Both the position numbers and the translations under genes were made by a program. The notes beneath the pieces were generated by a model. The model did no database searches, was not told the origin of the DNA, and saw only the letters and a program-made list of their open reading frames with translations. Shown here piece by piece: positions 36,781-40,811 of a stretch of 40,811 nt of DNA (positions are counted from its first letter, which is position 1; each line of letters starts with the position of its first letter). Source of the DNA: Gemmatimonadaceae bacterium (lineage in GTDB: Bacteria > Gemmatimonadota > Gemmatimonadetes > Gemmatimonadales > Gemmatimonadaceae); contig DATLUQ010000021.1 in assembly GCA_035533015.1 (NCBI GenBank), positions 1 to 40,811 on the forward strand, read 5' to 3'.

Positions 36781-38028
36781 CTACGCTTCTTTCTTCTTCC
36801 GCTGGGGCGCAATCTCCAGCAATGGCGGGGCGCCGTTCAGGACCGACGGCTCGGTGACCTTCACCTCTTCGACATCCTCACGCGTCGGGAGGTCGAACAT
36901 CACGTCGGTGAGGATCTCTTCGAGGATCGCCCGCAGCCCGCGGGCGCCGGTGCCACGCTTGAGCGCCTTGCCGGCAATGGCGCGGAGCGCCGAGTCCTCG
37001 AACGTGAGCTTCACCTCTTCGAGCTCGAACAGCTTCTTGTACTGCTTGGTGAGCGCGTTCTTCGGTTCCTTGAGGATGCGCACCAGCGACTCTTCGTCCA
37101 GCGCGTCCAGCGCCACCGTGACCGGCAGGCGCCCCACCAGCTCGGGAATCAGCCCGTAGCGGAGCATGTCGTCGGGCTCGACCTCGGCGAACGGGGTCTT
37201 GTTCACGCGCCCCGGGGGCGTGACCGTGTCGGCGCCGGTGAAGCCGATCTGCCGCTTGCCGGTGCGCGACTCGATGATCTTCTCCAGGCCGTCAAAGGCG
37301 CCGCCGCAGATGAACAGGATGTCCTTGGTGTTGATCTGGATGTATTCCTGTTGCGGATGCTTGCGGCCCCCCTGCGGGGGCACGCTGGCCACCGTGCCTT
37401 CGAGGATCTTCAGCAGGGCCTGCTGCACGCCCTCGCCCGACACGTCGCGCGTGATGCTCGGGTTCTCCGACTTGCGCGCGATCTTGTCGATCTCATCGAT
37501 GTAGACGATGCCGCGTTCGCACTCGGCCACGTTGAAGTCGCCCGCCTGGAGCAGCCGGACGAGGATGTTCTCCACGTCCTCGCCAACGTAGCCCGCTTCG
37601 GTGAGCGTCGTGGCGTCGGCGATCGTGAACGGCACGTCGAGAATGCGCGCCAGGGTCTGGGCGAGCAGCGTCTTGCCCACGCCCGTAGGGCCGATGAGCA
37701 GGATGTTCGACTTGTCGAGTTCCACGTCGTCGTCACGCAGGGACGCCGAGTTGATGCGCTTGTAGTGGTTGTAGACGGCCACCGAGAGCGCTTTCTTGGC
37801 CTTCTCCTGGCCGATCACGTACTGGTCCAGGATGTCCTTGATCTCCTGGGGCGTGGGAACCTGCGTGATCGCCTCGGCGACCTCGCGCTCCTCATCCTCC
37901 GCCAGGATCTCGTTGCACAGCGCGATGCACTCGTTGCAGATGTACACCGACGGGCCCGAAATGAACTTCCGAACCGAGTCCTTGGACTTGCCGCAGAACG
38001 AGCACCGCAGGTGTTTGTCGTGGGACAT
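36781..38028 (-). CDS. clpX: ClpX, ATPase subunit of the ClpXP protease
   Basis: A 415-aa AAA+ unfoldase that feeds tagged proteins to ClpP. The N-terminal zinc domain has Cys9, Cys12, Cys31 and Cys34 (CSFC and CNEC); the core has Walker A GPTGVGKT, Walker [12 protein letters not shown], the pore-loop GYVGEDVE region, and the IGF loop (RQIGFTG) that docks on ClpP; sensor-2 GARGLRAI is present. I use ATG 38026-38028 (MSHDKHLRC); GTG 38037 is an in-frame alternative. It has its own promoter and terminator, so it is not obligately co-transcribed with clpP. Confidence 0.98.
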   Translation of the reverse strand: MSHDKHLRCSFCGKSKDSVRKFISGPSVYICNECIALCNEILAEDEEREVAEAITQVPTPQEIKDILDQYVIGQEKAKKALSVAVYNHYKRINSASLRDDDVELDKSNILLIGPTGVGKTLLAQTLARILDVPFTIADATTLTEAGYVGEDVENILVRLLQAGDFNVAECERGIVYIDEIDKIARKSENPSITRDVSGEGVQQALLKILEGTVASVPPQGGRKHPQQEYIQINTKDILFICGGAFDGLEKIIESRTGKRQIGFTGADTVTPPGRVNKTPFAEVEPDDMLRYGLIPELVGRLPVTVALDALDEESLVRILKEPKNALTKQYKKLFELEEVKLTFEDSALRAIAGKALKRGTGARGLRAILEEILTDVMFDLPTREDVEEVKVTEPSVLNGAPPLLEIAPQRKKKEA

Positions 38029-38080
38029 GCTGGTCACTCAAGTACCCGAGAGGAGACGTCGCGCCAACGCGCTTCCTGAG

Positions 38081-38108
38081 GATATACTGGCCGCGCGCGC
38101 GCGGTCAA
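38081..38108 (-). promoter_or_regulatory. Sigma-70-like promoter of clpX
   Basis: On the minus strand TTGACC (38103-38108) and TATATC (38081-38086) are separated by 16 bases, of which ten are alternating GC. Transcription would start near 38074, giving a leader of about 45 bases. This is the best promoter match in the window. Confidence 0.7.
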
Positions 38109-38124
38109 GGAACTGACGACCGAA

Positions 38125-38146
38125 GCTCGTGAACGTTTTCACGAGC
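38125..38146 (-). terminator. Hairpin between clpP and clpX (weak terminator or operator)
   Basis: GCTCGTGAA (38125-38133) and TTCACGAGC (38138-38146) form a perfect 9-bp stem with a four-base loop, 25 bases after the clpP stop and 17 bases upstream of the clpX -35 box. There is no U-run on the minus strand, so it is either a weak terminator or a palindromic protein site. It is not the CIRCE sequence. Confidence 0.5.
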
Positions 38147-38170
38147 CCCGGATTAGCAACCGTCCCCGCG

Positions 38171-38821
38171 CTACTTCTTGGCAGCCGGCGCGAGGTCGTT
38201 CTCTACGGGAATCTCCGACGCGTTGGTGATTACCGTATCTACCAGCCCGTATTCCTTCGCCTCGTCGGCCGACATGAACCGGTCGCGGTCCGTGTCCCGG
38301 TCGATCACGTCGATCGGCTGGCCGGTATGCTTGGCCATCAGTTCGTTCAGCTTGGAGCGCAGGTAGAGGATCTCCTTGGCCTGGATCTCGATGTCCGAGG
38401 CCGTTCCGCCCCCCCCGCTCTGCGACGGCTGGTGGATCATGATCCGCGAGTGCGGCAACGCAAACCGCTTGCCCTTGCGCCCCGCCGCGAGCAGGAACGA
38501 GCCCATGCTCGCCGCCATGCCCATGCAAATCGTGTTCACCGGCGCCTTCAGGTATTGCATCGTGTCGTAGATCGCCAGCCCGGCCGACACGCTGCCGCCC
38601 GGGGAGTTGATGTACAGGTGGATGTCCCGCTCCGGGTTGTCCGCCTGCAGGAACAACAACTGGGCGATGATGATGTTGGCGACGTCGTCGTTCACCGGCG
38701 TGCCGAGAAAGACGATGCGGTCCATGAGCAGTCGCGAGAAGATGTCGTAGCTGCGCTCGCCGCGGCTCGACCGCTCGATGACGTACGGGGGATAGATCGT
38801 CGACATGGGTTGATCGCTCAT
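38171..38821 (-). CDS. clpP: ClpP, proteolytic subunit of Clp protease
   Basis: A 216-aa serine protease that forms the double-ring degradation chamber used by ClpX. Catalytic triad: Ser105 (GMAASMGSF), His130 (MIHQP) and Asp180 (DTDRDRF), aligning with E. coli Ser97, His122 and Asp171 allowing for one extra residue in the GGGG-containing handle region. Substrate-groove motif [11 protein letters not shown] is intact. The ATG at 38819-38821 shares one base with the tig stop (TGATG), coupling it to tig; the second Met (MSTIYPPYV) is a possible mature start after propeptide removal. Confidence 0.98.
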   Translation of the reverse strand: MSDQPMSTIYPPYVIERSSRGERSYDIFSRLLMDRIVFLGTPVNDDVANIIIAQLLFLQADNPERDIHLYINSPGGSVSAGLAIYDTMQYLKAPVNTICMGMAASMGSFLLAAGRKGKRFALPHSRIMIHQPSQSGGGGTASDIEIQAKEILYLRSKLNELMAKHTGQPIDVIDRDTDRDRFMSADEAKEYGLVDTVITNASEIPVENDLAPAAKK

Positions 38822-40068
38822 CAGTTGGTCTGCTCCACGGTGTTCTTCTCCAGTAGCCACGCGAAGACCTTGTCTTCGGTGATGCTGCGCTCGATTTCCT
38901 TCAATCGCCCGGCTTTTTGCAGCGAGGCGTACACCTGCCCCGGCTCGGCGTTGCGCTTCGCGGCCACTTCGGCCACGCGCTCGTCCACGTCGGCCTCGGA
39001 GGCGGCCAGCTTCTCGCGCTCGGCCAGCGTGTCGACGATCAGGTCGCGGCGCACCTGACGCTCGGCCACCGGCGCGAATTCGCCCATGAACCGATCCCGT
39101 TCGTCGTCCGTGACCTGATACACCTGAAGATACGCCTGGATCATCTGGTTCACCCAGCTCGGCGGCACGTCGAACGGGTTGGCGGCGGCGATCTGCTCGA
39201 TGAGCTGCTGCCGCACACCCGCGTCCGCGTCGCGGCGGGCGTGGTCCGCGAGGTCGCTGCGCACCGTGATGCGCAGCGCGTCGAGCGAATCGAAGTCGCC
39301 CACCTCGCGGGCGAACGCGTCGTCGAGTGGGGGAAGCGTCTTGCGCTTCACTTCCTGCAGCACCACGCGCACCGGCTTGGTCTTGCCGCGCTGGGCCTCG
39401 TCCGGGAAGTCCTCCGGCCAGCGGACCGCCCGTTCCAGCGTTTCGGACGGGGCCAGCTCCATGATCAGCTCTTCGATGCCCGGAATCGCCTGCCCACCGC
39501 CCAGCACGATCGTGTACTCGCGCCCTTCGGGGATCGCACCGTTCTCGTCGGCGGTGGCCAGGAGCACCGTCACCATGTCACCGGGGAGCGGACGCTCGAG
39601 TACCGGCGACCATGCCGCGCGCTGGTCGCGCAGCTGCTCGATCTGCTCGTCCACCGCCGCGTCGGTCACCTCGGGGGCGCGGCGCGTGACCGTGAACCCT
39701 TCCACGCGGGCGAGCTCGACATCGGGCCGCACCTCGACATGCAGGTCGAACGTCATGGCCTCGCCTTCATTGAACTTGAGGTCATGGACGTGGGGCTGGG
39801 CCGCGACTTTGATCTGTTCCTTGTCGAGCACCTGCTGGAACGCTTCCTGGACCACGCGCTCGATGACTTCCTGGCGGATGGCGTCCTTGTACTTCTTCTT
39901 AACGATTTCCGGCGGCGCCTTGCCGGGGCGGAAGCCGGGGAGGCGGACGCTGGAGGCGTAGCGCTTGGCGGTGGTGTTCTCCATCGCCTTGACGTCGGCG
40001 GCGGGCACCGTCACGGCCAGCAGTCGCTCGACGCCTGCGCTCTTCTTGGTCGTTATTTGGATGTCCAT
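38821..40068 (-). CDS. tig: Trigger factor (ribosome-bound chaperone and prolyl isomerase)
   Basis: A 415-aa trigger factor that binds the ribosome exit and helps nascent chains fold. N-terminal ribosome-binding domain with the signature loop GFRPGKAP (about 45-52); FKBP-type PPIase region (about 160-240) with GDMVTVLL and [15 protein letters not shown]; helical C-terminal domain ([15 protein letters not shown]). The PPIase active site is not obviously complete. It heads the tig-clpP operon, the usual bacterial order. The leader contains a GTTAGCTT box 82 bases upstream of the ATG. Confidence 0.97.
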   Translation of the reverse strand: MDIQITTKKSAGVERLLAVTVPAADVKAMENTTAKRYASSVRLPGFRPGKAPPEIVKKKYKDAIRQEVIERVVQEAFQQVLDKEQIKVAAQPHVHDLKFNEGEAMTFDLHVEVRPDVELARVEGFTVTRRAPEVTDAAVDEQIEQLRDQRAAWSPVLERPLPGDMVTVLLATADENGAIPEGREYTIVLGGGQAIPGIEELIMELAPSETLERAVRWPEDFPDEAQRGKTKPVRVVLQEVKRKTLPPLDDAFAREVGDFDSLDALRITVRSDLADHARRDADAGVRQQLIEQIAAANPFDVPPSWVNQMIQAYLQVYQVTDDERDRFMGEFAPVAERQVRRDLIVDTLAEREKLAASEADVDERVAEVAAKRNAEPGQVYASLQKAGRLKEIERSITEDKVFAWLLEKNTVEQTN

Positions 40069-40150
40069 GGGGTCAGGTCTGGGCTCCGGCGCCGGGCTCC
40101 GCCGGTGCCCCGAAAATCAGGGGGCGGCAGGGTTGGTGGCCGTACTTCGA

Positions 40151-40158
40151 AAGCTAAC
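40151..40158 (-). promoter_or_regulatory. GTTAGCTT box upstream of tig
   Basis: The minus-strand octamer GTTAGCTT, also present right before lon, followed here by TCG, gives TAGCTTTC, one base off the TAnnTTTG -7 element known in Bacteroidota. It would yield a leader of about 75 bases for tig. No -35 match was found. The rest of the tig to tRNA gap (40069-40248) shows nothing else I can support. Confidence 0.35.
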
Positions 40159-40248
40159 CGGCGTGGGGAGGGGGGCCTAGGGTGGAACCGCCGCGCCGGG
40201 CGAAGAGCCGCGCGAACCCGGGACCGTTGATCTTGAAAGGCCATCCAG

Positions 40249-40330
40249 TGCGAGAGGGGGGACTCGAACCCCCAAGCCTTGCGGCACAGGATCCTAAGTC
40301 CTGCGCGTCTGCCAGTTCCGCCACTCTCGC
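40249..40330 (-). tRNA. tRNA-Leu (anticodon UAG)
   Basis: The 82-nt sequence folds as a tRNA: acceptor stem GCGAGAG with CTCTCGC, a D arm with GGCAGACGC, an anticodon stem GCAGGA/TCCTGT around loop CTTAGGA with anticodon TAG, a long variable arm (GCCGCAAGGC) typical of leucine tRNAs, and the T arm GGGGGTTCGAGTCCCCC. The discriminator is A73 as expected for tRNA-Leu. CCA is not encoded. It reads CUA and wobble CUN codons. Confidence 0.97.
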
Positions 40331-40425
40331 GTCCCACAAAACTACGCACGATCGGGAACTCTGCCACACCCGAGAGGCGTCGGCAAGCACCGCGCACGGC
40401 CGAAACCAGTGGAAATGGATAAGGA

Positions 40426-40454
40426 AAGGGGGCCGGCGGAACGCCGGCCCCCTT
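40426..40454 (-). terminator. Terminator of the HtrA-like protease gene
   Basis: AAGGGGGCCGGCG (40426-40438) and CGCCGGCCCCCTT (40442-40454) form a perfect 13-bp stem with a GAA loop, about 36 bases after the protease stop. In the minus direction it is followed by TCCTT, a short U-rich tail. A degenerate copy of the GGTAGGA repeat lies between the stop codon and the stem. Confidence 0.8.
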
Positions 40455-40489
40455 CCAATTTCCTACCGTCCCACTCTCCGACCATCCCC

Positions 40490-40811
40490 TCACTTACTGA
40501 TCAGAATATTCACCACCTGCGTCCGCGCCTGCGGTGCGTTGTACACCAGCAGCTGCAGGTAGGCGCCCTTCTTCACGCCCTGCACGGCCTTGTTCAAGTC
40601 GTCCACGCTCTTGATGTCCACCTTCTTGGGGTAGAGGCTCCCCACGATGATGTCTTGGCCGGGAAACAGGCCGCTGCCGGCCGACGTCGGATCGGGGAAC
40701 GCCGGGCTGCTGGGCGACACGTCGGTCACCATCAGCCCATGGCTGTACTGCGACGGCACGCTGTCCTGCTGCACCACCGCATTGGTGAGCGGCGCCACCG
40801 AAATACCCAGC
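40490..40811 (-). CDS. HtrA/DegP-like serine protease, C-terminal PDZ domain (N-terminus outside window)
   Basis: The 106 visible residues are the end of a larger protein that enters from the right edge. They begin LGISVAPLTNAV and contain a PDZ domain: GLMVTDVSPSSPAFPDPTSAGSGLFPGQDIIVG, then VDDLNKAVQGVKKGAYLQLLVYN. The LGISVAPLT start is typical of the second PDZ domain of HtrA/Deg proteases, periplasmic quality-control enzymes. The catalytic domain is not in view, so another PDZ protein cannot be excluded. Confidence 0.75.
   Translation of the reverse strand, partial: LGISVAPLTNAVVQQDSVPSQYSHGLMVTDVSPSSPAFPDPTSAGSGLFPGQDIIVGSLYPKKVDIKSVDDLNKAVQGVKKGAYLQLLVYNAPQARTQVVNILISK

Noticed and set aside
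38125-38146. CIRCE (HrcA) heat-shock operator before clpX
   Set aside because: The arms GCTCGTGAA/TTCACGAGC with a 4-base loop do not match TTAGCACTC-N9-GAGTGCTAA.

Overview
This window is a very GC-rich, densely packed bacterial segment with a Gram-negative envelope: LPS heptosyltransferase-type enzymes, a Kdo/LPS-type kinase, a lipoprotein and an outer-membrane-barrel-like protein are present. Genes are joined by 4-base overlaps and third codon positions are almost always G or C. The set of families (MoxR/DUF58/DUF4129/DUF4350 unit, RDD-SpoIIM protein, FHA-GAF-cyclase, tig-clpP-clpX-lon-engB block) fits the Gemmatimonadota best. That assignment is an inference from gene content; no ribosomal RNA is present to confirm it. 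No insertion sequence, prophage, integron or CRISPR array was seen.

Layout. (1) 1-5664, minus strand: high-affinity potassium uptake. kdpB runs off the left edge; kdpA, kdpF and a small membrane ORF precede it, and a shortened KdpD-type kinase plus KdpE regulator lie upstream. (2) 5808-7222, plus strand: a promoter and a fluoride riboswitch drive an unrecognised 156-aa gene, the fluoride channel crcB/fluC and a DUF190 gene. This is the most interesting system here, because the first gene is an uncharacterised member of a fluoride-controlled operon. (3) 7466-10004: a two-domain sulfurtransferase and a convergent secreted amidase. (4) 10167-16951: a membrane protein, DUF4129, DUF4350, MoxR and DUF58 in one translationally coupled operon, met tail to tail by a gene fusing RDD and SpoIIM domains, which itself follows an aminotransferase and a 2-hydroxyacid dehydrogenase.

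(5) 19370-20400: dtd and maf, quality-control enzymes. (6) 20364-24386: LPS-core-type sugar transferases and a sugar kinase. (7) 24383-27480: trpE followed by an FHA-GAF-adenylate cyclase that is coupled to the kinase. (8) 27552-31990: a 740-aa outer-membrane-type protein of unknown function, and a GspE/PilB-type ATPase whose reading frame continues without a stop into a Nudix hydrolase. (9) 31987-40068, minus strand: protein quality control (tig, clpP, clpX, lon), the ribosome-assembly GTPase engB, a lipoprotein and a hexapeptide acyltransferase. (10) A tRNA-Leu(UAG), a strong terminator and the C-terminal PDZ domain of an HtrA-like protease close the window.

Regulatory structure visible in sequence includes the fluoride aptamer with a ribosome-site-sequestering alternative helix, a sigma-70-like clpX promoter, a 30-bp interrupted palindrome upstream of the amidase, two good terminator hairpins, and a small purine-rich repeat (GTAGGAGGGTAGGA) found at gene ends. 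Several starts (dtd, lon) lie so close to a -10-like box that leaderless transcription is likely.
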